This document shows positions 1 to 11,100 of a stretch of 64,000 nucleotides of DNA, piece after piece (the stretch's first letter is position 1; each line of letters opens with the position of its first letter). Source of the DNA: Apus apus (Eukaryota > Chordata > Aves > Apodiformes > Apodidae); the NCBI RefSeq assembly GCF_020740795.1, contig NC_067283.1, forward strand, positions 957,659 to 1,021,658, given 5' to 3'. The position numbers and the translations under genes are program-made. The notes under the pieces were generated by a model that saw nothing but the letters and a program-made list of their open reading frames with translations, was not told the origin of the DNA and searched no databases.

Positions 1-104
1 TAGGATTATATTCCTGAGATTTGAGCACAAGGGATGGGAGCCTCTAAGTTGCTTTTACACTTTAATAAGTGTAAGAGCAGCATTTGCTGAGGATCCAGCA
101 AAGG

Positions 105-335
105 ATTTAGATGAGATACTATGAAGAAATTCTTCACTGTGAGGGTGGGGAGAGCCTGGCCCAGGTTGCTCAGGGAAGCTGTGGCTGCCCCATCCCTGGC
201 AGTGTTGAAGGGCAGGTTGGATGGGGCTTGGAGCAGCCTGGAATGGTGGGAGGTGTCCCTGCCCATGGCAGGGGGTGAGACTAGATTGTCTTTAAGGTCT
301 TTTCCAACCCAAACCAGTCTGTGAACCTAGGAATT
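105..335 (+). mobile_element. CR1 3' fragment
   Basis: Sense CR1 3'UTR tail (gtggggagagcctggcccag, then ttggatggggcttggagcag), 5' truncated, ending near aacccaaaccagtctgtg. It lies in a SETD2 intron. Confidence 0.85.
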
Positions 336-2840
336 GAAGGTGCTGTCGTGCTTCTGGTATGGTGTGGGCTTGGTGGAAAAGGTTGTGGAAGGTCTTCTGC
401 CCTTTACTTCATCAAGTGTCCATCCACTTCTAATTATCTGAAGTAGTCTTTAAGCAAATGTACATTTTAGGGTGCAGCACAGAGCTACAGAGTTAGTAAC
501 CCAGCGAGTTTGAGAATGAGTGATGACAGGAGACTGATCAAGCACTGGGTGATGTTCCTCCTGAAGCACCATGTGCAAATGGAGGAGACACAGTCGATGA
601 GTCCCTGAGCCTTGGCTTGTACGTTCAGCAACTGTAGCTCCAAACATAAACATTTCTAAAATGTCCCTAGAAATTTACCCAAGTCTTAGGAGAAATGCTG
701 CCTTCATCAGGAGGACCAGCTGCTCCTGAACATTTGCAGAGTTTGAGCGTAATCATTTGGGCCAGAAATGTTAGTGTGAGAGGAGGTGAGACCTCCTGAA
801 CATGAGAGATGTTTCAACAGAGAAATTAGTTGATGTCTTGATTTTTTTTGTCCCCTGCCCCTCTTGACCGAGCAGATCTTTGCTACATCATCTACTAGGT
901 TTCAATGTGCAGACTCTTAAAATTGGTGGTGGCCTCAGGAGTTTCTTAATTGAAACTTCCCTGTCAGGTTGAATTTATGGTTAGATGGAAACCAACTCCT
1001 TGTCCATCCTTTGTGGATACCTGGAATTATTTAAACTGCAAGCTCAGCCCAGTCTTAGTCCTGCACTGCTTTGGAGGTACACTTGGATTGGATCACCCAG
1101 GTCCACCTTTTGTTTGCAACCAGATGTGTTCTTCCAGGATCATGGGCTGTGGTGTTTTAGCATGAAACAGCACAGAATAAATGGTTAAAAGCACTGATGA
1201 AGAATGTGAAGTTTCATGAGTTTCTCCTCCAAAACGCTGGTTTAAGACCAAATTTAATCTGACAGTGTCAGTTTAACACCATGGCTTGTGTTTTCTTTCG
1301 GGCTTGGAGGAGCTCAGCCTTGGGGATCTAGAGACCCTTTTTTTGGAAATTGGAGGAGTTCAGCCTTGGGTATCTAGAGACCTTTGCAGCTTGGAGGAGC
1401 TCAGCCTTGGGGATCTAGAGACCTTTGCTGAAGCCCACGGTCAGGCTGTGGAGTCATGACCCATCACCATTCCTGCTGAAGATGTGGAGTCACATCCTCT
1501 CTGTGTACATTTAATTCACCTTGTGTCTTCCCAAGGACGCTGGTGGCCCGATGCAGGGCGTGTGTCTGGTGGTAGGGATGGGATCCATCTCACAAGCCTG
1601 AGCTTTGTAGTAATCCCAGCAAAACCCACCCAGAAAAGCAGAGTCATGCCATGGGTTTGTGGAAGCTCATTTCTCTTCCATAAAGGCTTTGTGGGGAAAC
1701 TATGACACAGGGATGAGTTCTGTCCTGGACTTTATCGTGGCACTAAGAGTTAACTACTTCTGTCCAACTCTCACCTGCTGAGATGCCACCATAGGATAAC
1801 CTGGAGGTGGCTGATGTCTCAGACTAAGCTGGCAGGGTGATGTTTTAGATGGAAGGGGGATGGAAAAGCAGGCAGCCCAGTGGCATGAGAGCCGGGTGCC
1901 TTTCCCACCACTTCCAAGCTTTTTAAAAAACTGGTTTTGAGTGGTGGAACATCTGCAGGTGTTGGCTGGGTGGGACGGGAGGGTCTGAAACCTCATAACT
2001 TAAGCTATGTCCTCTCCAGTCTTGCTGATGACCCCCCTTGTAATTTCAACCATTTCCATCTAGCTTCTCAGGGCAGCAAGGAGCTGGCCATGGGTCTCCT
2101 TTTCTCAACTCCATTTTCAACTCCGTGCTGAAGAAGGGAGAGGACATAGCGTGCATACGGTGAAGAAGCGGGAAGATGGTTGGGAAGCTGGATGATGATG
2201 ATGATGATGATGCATGAGCAATGGGATAGGTGGAAAGAGGACAGAGGTGGTTAACTCATTGATGCCGACGTTATTTTGGTGCGTCCATTGCCGGCAATGG
2301 ACGTCGCTCCGGGAAAATCCCAACTCCTGGCATGAAAGGATGAAGTGAGCTCTTTTCTTCTCTACCTCTATACACAGGACTCGTAGGTCCTTGGCTTACA
2401 GGCCTTGCAGCCTCCAACTCCTTCATCCCAAGGAGTGTTGGCCACCACTACATACCCAGCACAACACACACACACTCCCCAGCGGGGTAAGTTTTCAGCC
2501 TGGGCTGGTGCCCACCCTTCCTGCACTCCAAGGAAGTGGTGCCTACCTCTGCCCATGCTGAAAGCTCACTCTGGGTGGCAAAAGTTGGGTGGTGGACACC
2601 TAGCAAGGGTGCAGGTGGTGGTTCAACGTGGTTCTTCCAGGTGTATTAGCCCTCTCTGGCTGGAGGATTGCGCTCAGGTAAGGCTCCGGGGACTGATGCA
2701 AGCAGCCAGACCCATGATGGAGGTGACACATGGCATGGTGGCAGCAGAACCAATGCTCTTCCCTCTTGGCATCATAGGAACAAGCATGACAAGGTTTTCT
2801 CAATGTCCTTTCAAGGGCTTAGGCTTCAGTAGCTAAGGCT
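336..2840. other. SETD2 intron, mostly unique sequence
   Basis: Besides the 45-bp triplet there is a short (GAT)n run at about 2191-2212. No supported exon; an exon-like segment at 2411-2486 is listed under rejected items. Confidence 0.6.
1300..1432 (+). repeat. Three-copy tandem repeat
   Basis: Three copies of about 45 bp sharing cttggaggagctcagccttg and gatctagagaccttt, the middle one diverged. Lies in a SETD2 intron. Confidence 0.8.
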
Positions 2841-2844
2841 GAGG

Positions 2845-4270
2845 GACAGGAGAGGGGCTTAGCCAGCACAGGTTTATCAAAGGGAGGTCCTGCTTGACCT
2901 GATCTCTTTCTCTGACCATGTAACCCGCCTAGTGGACAAGGGAAATGCTGTGAATGTTGCCTGCCTGGACTTTGGTAAAGCCTTTGGCACTGTCTCCCTC
3001 AGTGTTCTCCTGGAGAAGCTGGAGAATCATGGCCTAGACAAGTGTGTTGTTCACTGGCTGGATGGGCAGGCTCAGAGAGCTGTAGTGAACGGGGCTGGGT
3101 CCAGCTGGTGGCCAGTCCCCAGTGGTGACCCCAGGGCTCAGTTCTGGGGCCAGTCTTGTTCAACATCTTTATCAATGATCTAGATGAAGGAATTGAGGGT
3201 TTCATCAGTAAGTTTGTAGATGACACCACGTTGGGTGGGAGTGTTGATGTGCTTGAGGGTAGGAGGGCTCTGCAGCGGGATCTGGACAGGCTGGATCCAG
3301 GGGTTGAGGCTCTGCAGAGGGATCTGGACAGGCTGGATCCAGGGGTTGAGGCTCTGCAGAGGGATCTGGACAGGCTGGATCCAGGGGTTGAGGCTCTGCA
3401 GAGGGATCTGGACAGGCTGGATTCAGGGGTTGAGGCTCTGCAGTGGGACCTGGACAGGCTGGATCCATGGGCCAAGGCCAATTGTCAAAGGTTCAACCAG
3501 GCCAATTGCCAGGTCCTGCACTGGGGTCACACCAACCCCCCAGTGCTCCAGGCTTGGGGAGAGGGGCTGGAAAGTGCCCAGGGGAAAAGGACACTGGGGG
3601 GTTGGCAACAGCAGCTGGAGATGAGCCAGGGTGTGCCCAGGTGGCCAAGAAGGCCACCAGCATCCTGGCTTGTGTCAGCACTGGGGTGGCCAGCAGGAGC
3701 AGGGCAGGGATCATCCCCCTGGGCTGGGCCCTGGGGAGGGGGCACCTGGAATCCTGGGCTCAGGGCTGGGCCCCTCAGGACAAGAAGGACATGGAGGGGC
3801 TGGAGCGTGTCCAGGGAAGGGCAAGGGAGCTGGGGAAGGGGCTGGAGCACCAGTCTGAGCAGGAGCAGCTGAGGGAGCTGGGGGTGTCCAGCCTGGAGCC
3901 AAGGAGGCTGAGGGGAGACCTCATTGCCCTCTACAACTCCCTGAAAGGAGTCTGCAGGGAGGTGGGTGTTGGCCTCTTTCTTCTCCCAAGTGAACAATGA
4001 CAGGAGCAGAGGAACCAGCCTCCAGTTGTGCCAGGGGAGGGTTAGATTGGATATTAGGAAGAATTTCTTTGCTGCATGAGTGGTTGGGGACTGGAACAGC
4101 TGCTCAGGGAGGGGATGGAGTCACCATCCTTGGAGGGATTTAAAAACCATGTAGATGAGGCACTTCAGGACATGCCCTAGTGGGCTTTTGTTTAAATATT
4201 TTTTGGGGTGGGGGTTGATGGTTGGACATGGTGATCTCAGAGGTCTTTTCCAATGGTGACAATTCTGATT
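2845..4270 (+). mobile_element. Long CR1 fragment with reverse-transcriptase remnant
   Basis: About 1.4 kb of CR1 in sense orientation. It begins in degraded ORF2 (NVACLDFGKAFGTVSLSVLL, IFINDLDEGIEGFISKFVDD), loses frame several times, and runs through the 3'UTR to about 4265. An internal 42-bp tandem is described separately. Inactive. Confidence 0.9.
3279..3475 (+). repeat. 42-bp tandem repeat inside CR1 ORF2
   Basis: About 4.5 copies of a 42-bp unit (contains gatctggacaggctggatcc) expanded inside the CR1 coding remnant. In frame it gives a 14-residue repeat of the form LQRDLDRLDPGVEA. Confidence 0.9.
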
Positions 4271-6478
4271 CTGAGGGCACTGTTGGCTTCAAGCAGAGCA
4301 GAGCAAGTGCTTCAGTAGCCTTGTGTTGTCAGGGTCTTCTGGCCCTTGGGGTTTCCTCAGTGTTTACACCAAAGCAAGGCCTTGAGGTCCTGCAGCTTCA
4401 CTATCCAAGCCATGTGCTTCTTGTGAGGACCTGTTCCAGTCTGAAATCTGCCCCATAGTGAGCCTGTGTCCTCTGACCAATGCCACATGGACACAACCAG
4501 AATGGCAGCACTGGCTGCTGCAGAATGTCCCACCATGCTCATGCTCTACTGCAGGTGGGATAGAGCTTTTGGCATCTTCCTCCACCGCTGGATGGGCAGA
4601 GGACACCCTCACCTTCTGGGGAGAGGGCATGTGGGAGCTGCAGCTGTGAGGATCTTGCCCTTAGGAGTTGGAGAAGATCTTTTAAGAAAAAACCTTTTGA
4701 AAGAGCCAAGTGTCTTGGGTTTAGAAAGTTTGACTTGGGCACTTGTAGCTTCACAAGTCGTGAGCAGTGACTTGAATTTCAAGGCTGAGGTGTTACCCCA
4801 ACTTTGGCCGAGGTGGACTTTCTTTTTTCCAATGATAACACCTGTTCTGTGACCTTAATTATCAGCCTGGATGGACACAGCAGAGCTTGGGTGACCCAGG
4901 CAAGCAGAGCTTCCCTCTTCCCCTGAGATAGTCTTTTCAAATCACATCTGATGGATCTTCCTAGGACAGCCTCATGGAGCTGCTCCTGCCTGTCCTGTCC
5001 CCAGACAAGCCCTCCTGAAGAGATTGGCTCTTGCTGGGGCACACTTGAATGAAGAGGTTTCTCATTTGTTAGAACTTAGAGCAAGAAATAGTTTGTGGAG
5101 ACAATAGGCCCTGGGGAGCAGCCAGGCTCTTGTTTGTGGTGGGTTTTTTTGGCCTTCAAGCAGGGATGTTGTGTCATTAGTCTTGTTCTTTTATGCTCTC
5201 TGTCCCTTGTCCTCCATGTGCAGGAGGGACGGGGGGTTGCAGTGGGAAGCTGATGAGAAGGGAGAGGTGGAGGGAGGAGAGCAAGGAAGAGGAGATCCAG
5301 CCCAGGCTGGTGGAGCCAGCCGGGTAGGGATGGCTTTGGTTGTGTGGTGCTTCTTCAACAAGCCGACAGAGGTTCGGGGTTAGGTGAGACAGCGTGGTCT
5401 GCAGGTCATCTTGGCTTGGAGCACACAACTTCTGCCAACCTCTGTGAGCTCCAGAGAGCTGCAGGTGGCTTCCCAGCTCCACCTCCAGGCATGGGATTCA
5501 GCCCCGTGGCCCCAGGAGAAACGTGTCGGGTCCCCAGCTGGGAGACAGGTCTTTGGAAGCACAGGCGAGCAGCTGGGTTGGCAGAGGTTGGTGTAGAAGA
5601 CCCGTCACCCCTTTGCCAGCAGAGCTTGAGTTGGCCCAAGCACAAGATGAGCCTCTACCCACTTGTGCTGCTGTTTCCCTGCACCCATGGTTGGTGTCCA
5701 TTGGTCTACTGCAGTTTAGTCCCATTAAATCCAAAATCCTGGCAGGGAAGGGACAGATTCCTGGAGAGGCCTTCATGAGGCACCATCTTGCTCCCCTGCT
5801 GCTGCGTCCGTTGAGTCTGGAGACCTTTCTGCAACTCTTGCCTCTCCCAAGCCAGGGGTGGGTTTGTGTCCTGCAGCTGGACACTCTAAACCCCTGGTTT
5901 GGTTCTGATTTTCTTTGTGACAGACTCGTCTCACTTTTCCTGCTGTGTTTAATTTTCTGTGCAACTCATTAGAAGTTGCTCTGGAAGGTGGAGAACCGTG
6001 TGGCCTGGGTTCGGCAGCTCTGCAGGCTCAAAGCCAGCAGCTTCCATCTCCAAAAATAAAACAGGCTCTTCTTTGGAGTTCCCCCTGCCTCGGGGCTGCT
6101 CTGGCCACCATCTGGTTCTCGTGGAGCAATGCTGACATTATTCCTCCCTCTGTTGCTGGATCAAAGACTCTGCTGCCTCTGTCTCCACCGGAGCGACGCT
6201 GGAGGCTCTGCAGCCCCTTGATGGATCTGCAGCTGCTCTCCAGGAAGATGAAGCTCCGTTATTAGCTTCTCTTTTGAGCTGTCTGGGCCTTCATTAGGGC
6301 AAATCCAAATTGATGGGATGGATCCTACCATGGGTTCACTCATTTTCCCCCTCCAGTGCCTCCTGTCCCTCTGGTCACAGCCATGTCTTTCGGGGGAAGA
6401 TGTTTTCCTCTACTTAGGGAGGGCAGATGCTTTCTTGCCCCTTACATGTTCAACCATCTGTGATCCTGAAGCTTATAC
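4271..6478. other. SETD2 intron, unique sequence
   Basis: No gene, RNA or array recognised on either strand; short ORFs here have no splice support. Confidence 0.6.
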
Positions 6479-6479
6479 T

Positions 6480-6905
6480 TGTTAGAGCACAAGTCTGAGC
6501 AGGAGCAGCTGAGGGAGCTGGGGGTGTCCAGCCTGGAGTCAAGGAGGCTGAGGGGAGACCTGCTGGCTCTGCAGCTGCCTGAGAGGAGGTTGGAGCCAGG
6601 GGGGTCGGGCTCTGCTCCCCAGGAACAAGGGATGGGACAAGAGGAACCGGCCTCAAGTTGTGCCAGGGGAGGCTGAGGTTGGATCTGGGGAACAATTCCC
6701 TCCTGGAAAGGGTTGTCAGGGCCTGGCCCAGGCTGCCCAGGGCAGGGGGGAGTCCCCATCCCTGGAGGGGTTTCCAAGCCCTGGAGATGGTGCTGAGGGA
6801 CATGGGGCAGGGGTGGCCTTGGCAGGGCTGGGGTGATGGCTGGGCTGGATGATCTCAAAGTTCTTTTCCAACCAAAACAATTCCATGATTCTTTTCTATG
6901 ACTCA
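6480..6905 (+). mobile_element. CR1 3' fragment
   Basis: Sense CR1 3' end (gagcacaagtctgagcagga through ttccaaccaaaacaattcc), with the terminal attcyatg-type tail at about 6880-6902. Confidence 0.9.
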
Positions 6906-7464
6906 GTTATCTGTGCTGAGTTCTGTAGCTTTGGCAGCTGCTCTTCAATGTTGTGATGAACCTAAAGCAACATCTGGCAGGAGTGGGCAGTGCTGTGCTT
7001 GCCAGGTTCACTTACTCAGGGTGGCCCCTGGCCACCTCCTGTTCCCACTGGCTCTGTTTTGCAGTTGTTTTCCTTTGCATTTCCTGGTATTTCATGGGAG
7101 AAATAATTTTAGGAGCTGGGGAGGCTGGTCTAGCTTAGCTCTTCCCTCCACTCTGTTGTCCTGGAGCTCTCCTGGCTGAAGGTTCATCCATCATCTCATG
7201 GCTTAGTGGCTCCTCATCACACCTTCTCTCCTGTTGATGGGAACACAGCACGAGATGGTTTTTGGGGTGTGCTCCTCGGTGCTGTGTCTGAGAAGGAACA
7301 TCTTTTGGGGTGTGAATGTGAGAGAGAGAAAACAAATGGAGAAAACCCATCGCTGGTGGGTGCTGGGGAGAACCCCAGGGATCTTGCCCATTGGAACTTA
7401 GGAGATGGGTGAGCAGATGATGGTCACCAACACGGTCTCTGTTTCTCCAGTGTGGAGAAACTGT

Positions 7465-7560
7465 GGAGTCATAGAATCATCGAGTATCTCAAGTTGGAAG
7501 GGTCCCATAAGGGTCCTCACATCCCTCTCCCTGGTCCTCACAGGGCTACCTAAGATCAAG
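7465..7560 (-). mobile_element. Short CR1-like 3' end, inverted
   Basis: Starts with the inverted tail (gagtcatagaatcatcgag) and the ttggaagggtccc motif, then loses similarity. Only the extreme 3' end remains. Confidence 0.55.
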
Positions 7561-8124
7561 ACAGGTACAACAGGAGGTCTTCAGGCACTGGTGGTGGCAG
7601 GCATGTCACCGTGGTGGTGTTTGAGGACACGTTGATACCCATGCTCAGCTTTGTTTTCCAGGACAGGGATTGGTGGCCTTGGACACCCCAGCAAAGTGAG
7701 ATTCAGCTGGGATCTGTCCCTGGGGGAACATCAGGCTGACAAAACAAGGGGTAGAAGAGCCCAGCTTTGCACCTGGAGGGTGGCTGGTTGAGTTCCAAAG
7801 ATGGGTTTTTTCACTCTTCTGGCAGAGTTCAGGTGCTCACAGGACATCAGGTCCTGCACCTCTGCCTCTAACACTTGGCCCAGAAATCCACCTGAACTCA
7901 TCCAACACGAAATGTCAGAGACAATATATAGAAAGCACCTCAAGAATTTGCCTAAACCAAGAACTTTCCTTCCAGAGACCCTTTTTTTGGGGGGGTTTCT
8001 TTATCATTATGGTCGAACTGCTAAATGATTAGTGCCCTGTTCTGATCCTTGCAGCCCTGTAGGTATCGGGGGAGGTTCCTGTGAGTGGCTGGAGCTCTGA
8101 CCGTGCTTGTGTCTTGCTTTGCAG

Positions 8125-8173
8125 GAGGTCTACAGGATTCCCAAGAAGAGTCAAGCAGAAAAGGAGAACAGTG
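8125..8173 (+). CDS. SETD2: SETD2 exon: EVYRIPKK segment
   Basis: Short 49-nt exon between a ttgcag acceptor and a gtaggt donor. It encodes EVYRIPKKSQAEKENS plus one base of a split codon. It starts in phase 0 and ends in phase 1. The preceding exon is not visible in the 8.1 kb upstream. Confidence 0.9.
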
Positions 8174-11100
8174 GTAGGTACTCAACGTTCTCTCTTGGAT
8201 TGTTCCCCTCCTAGGAAACTGCTTTGTTTTTCCTGGTCTGGGATGTCAAGGGATGTTCTGACTTTGGTGTTGCTGGTCATGGAAAGGAGCTCCTGTGAAG
8301 AGGGGAGATGTCTCAGCAGTGGGTGAAGGGAAATGTTGCCCTGAGGTTGATATGGGGCAACCTGTAACTTGGTGGGGTGGAGACTGTTGGCTGATGGATG
8401 GGGCTTGGGGCAACCTGGGCTGGTGGGAGGTGTCCCTGCCCATGCAGGGGGGTTGGAACTGGATGATCTTGAAGGTCCCTTCCAACCCAAACCGCTCCAT
8501 GATCGATCCTACTGAAATGGCAAGAGGAGGGAGCAGGAAATACACCGAATTAGAAAAATGCTCTCCTTTTTAACCCATTCTTCCCCCACAGCTGACCGTG
8601 GGAGAGAGCCTGCTGGCCTCAGGGATCAGACTCCTACTCTGAAGAACCCCATCCTGAGCAGGGAGAGGGATCCTGAGAAGCAGAGCCAGAGTAAAGAGAA
8701 GAAGAGACGGAGGGACTCGCTGTCCCCTCCATCCTCGGCCTACGAGCGAGGAACGAAGAGGCCAGAGGACAGGCAAGTTGGTGGCAGGGCTGAGGATCTG
8801 ACTGCGGGGCTGGGAGTGTTGGATCTCCTGAAGTCCTGGGGGAAAATGCTGGGAAAAATGGTCCTGGTGGTCTTTGGAAACAGCCGGGGATGGGGAAGGA
8901 CGTTTTGTCCCGGAGGAATCGCGTCTGTGTGGTGGGATCTGTTGCCTGGCCTGAGATGGTGACTCCTTTTTAACAAGGGGGTGGAGTGATAGGACAAGGG
9001 GGAGTAGTTTCAGGAGGGGAGATGGAGATAGAGATGAGAGATCAGGAAGAAATTCTGTGGTGGGGAGAGCCTGGCCCAGGTTGCCCAGAGAAGCTGTGGC
9101 TGCCCCATCCCTGGCAGTGCTGAAGGGCAGGTTGGATGGGGCTTGGAGCAGCCTGGGCTGCTGGGAGGTGTCCCTGCCCATTCAGGGGTGGGACTGGATG
9201 ATCCTTAAGGCCCCTTCCAACCCAAACCATTCCATGATTCTGTGGTTCTATGATTAGGAACAAATTCTTCCTGGAAAGGGTTGTCAGGGCCTGGCCCAGG
9301 CTGCCCAGGGCAGGGGGGTAGTCCCCATCCCTGGAGGGGTTTGTAAACCATGTAGTTGTGGTGCTGAGGGACATGGGGTAGGGGTGGCCTTGGCAGGGCT
9401 GGGTTAGGGGTTGCACTCTGTGATCTTAAAGGTCTTTCCCAACCAGAAGGGTTCTGTGATACCAAGACTGCAGAGAAGAGCTGGATAACTGAAATGTAGG
9501 TGTCTTTTCTGTTGGTGAGTTGGCTAGTTCAAGGAACAAGCAGTAAGAGAAACTCTTTAATGATTACCTGTTGTTCCAGATGTGAAATGAGAATCAGATC
9601 CAGTGCACTGAGGAGCAGTGGAGGTGACAGTGGTGGCAGGGCTGGTCCAGCAGTGCAGGGATCAGCAGCTCCTGGTTCCCAGATGCCCATTTTCCTCCCT
9701 CGAAAGCCACTTCTTAATTAAGAGAAAGAAAATTATCCCTCATCTTGCCTTGCAGGGAGACTTTGGATCATGTTCAAGGCAGTGAAAGCACCAAGGAATT
9801 TCCTTTAGAGAAGCCACTTTGCTGTTGTCCCTCTGAAATGGGCTCTAAAGCCACGGAGTAATTAGGGAACAATTGGTGGCGAGTCAGCCAGGCGAGGAGC
9901 TTCTGTCCTGTGGAGCTGCTTGAAACATCTGGATTAAAAAATCAGCCTGAAATCTGTAATTCTGTAACGAGGCAGTGGGAGGGTGGAAATGTCCTCGAGG
10001 TCGTGTCGAGATGTTGGAAGAAAGAAGGAATGAATAGTGGTGGTTTTTTGGGTTGTTTTAATTAGAACAAATAATTCTGCCAGTGAGGGGACGCCTGCTC
10101 TGGCTCTGCCCTCCTGTTGCCTCATCCCTGTTGGTGAGCAGGGCTCAGTGGGGTGCCAGTGTCCTTCTCTGGGGGTGCTCCCACTGCTCCCCTTTGTTTT
10201 GTGTAGGGTTTATTAAGCTTAAATAGTAACATCAGTGGAGAGAGGAGCAGAGTAAACACCAGAGCATCACCCTTGGTTCTCTTCTTCCCGTTCCTTCACA
10301 CCGGCTGGTTCTGCTGTAAACTCCCCAGGCAAGACTTTAATTGCTGAAATTCTGTCCAGCTCTGGGGTCCCCAGCACAGGAAGGACATGGAGCTCCTGGA
10401 GTGAGTCCAGAGAAGGCCCCAGAGATGATGGGAGGGCTGGAGCAGCTCTGCTCTGGAGACAGGCTGGGAGAGCTGGGGTGTTCAGCCTGGAGAAGAGAAG
10501 GCTCCAGGGAGACCTGAGAGCACCTTCCAGGGCCTGAAGGGGCTCCAGGAAAGCTGGGGAGGGGCTTGGGACAAGGGCAGGGAGGGATGGGAGCAGGGGG
10601 AAGGGTTTCCAGCTGGCAGAGGGAGCTGGAGCTGAGATGTGAGGGAGAAATTCTGTGCTGTGAGGGTGGGGAGAGCCTGGCCCAGGTTGCCCAGGGAAGC
10701 TGTGGCTGCCCCATCCCTGGCAGTGTTGAAGGGCAGGTTGGATGGGGCTTGGAGCAGCCTGGGCTGCTGGGAGGTGTCCCTGCTCATGCCGGGGGCTGGA
10801 TCTGGATGATCTTCAGGATCCCTTCCAACCCCAACTGGTCTATGATTCTATGATTGTAAACTCTTCACCTCAATAAGGTTTGAGTTCCCAGATCCTTGCA
10901 GCTACTCTGGGAATGTGAGGGATCATCTCCAGCCTATATCTTGGAAGCAGTGTGCTTTTCATGTGCAAATGGAAGGCATGGACAGGAAGAGAATACACAG
11001 AGGACATCCTGCCTGCTCTGTAGGATCCTTTCCATTAGGGCTGCAAAGCACTTTTGCTTATAATCCCTGTTTTTACCACACTTGTAACTTCCCAAAATAT

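Noticed and set aside
2411-2486. Exon-like segment in the first SETD2 intron (ttgcag acceptor, gtaagt donor, 76 nt)
   Set aside because: Splice sites look good but the encoded peptide does not resemble the helical SETD2 segment expected before EVYRIPKK. No partner exon is visible nearby; RNA-seq would decide.
2639-2681. Possible small exon between cttccag and gtaagg
   Set aside because: Carries an in-frame stop in one frame, has no family resemblance and does not improve the join to 8125.
3156-3872. Gene-like ORF of 238 codons
   Set aside because: Remnant of CR1 ORF2 and its internal tandem repeat; not a host gene.
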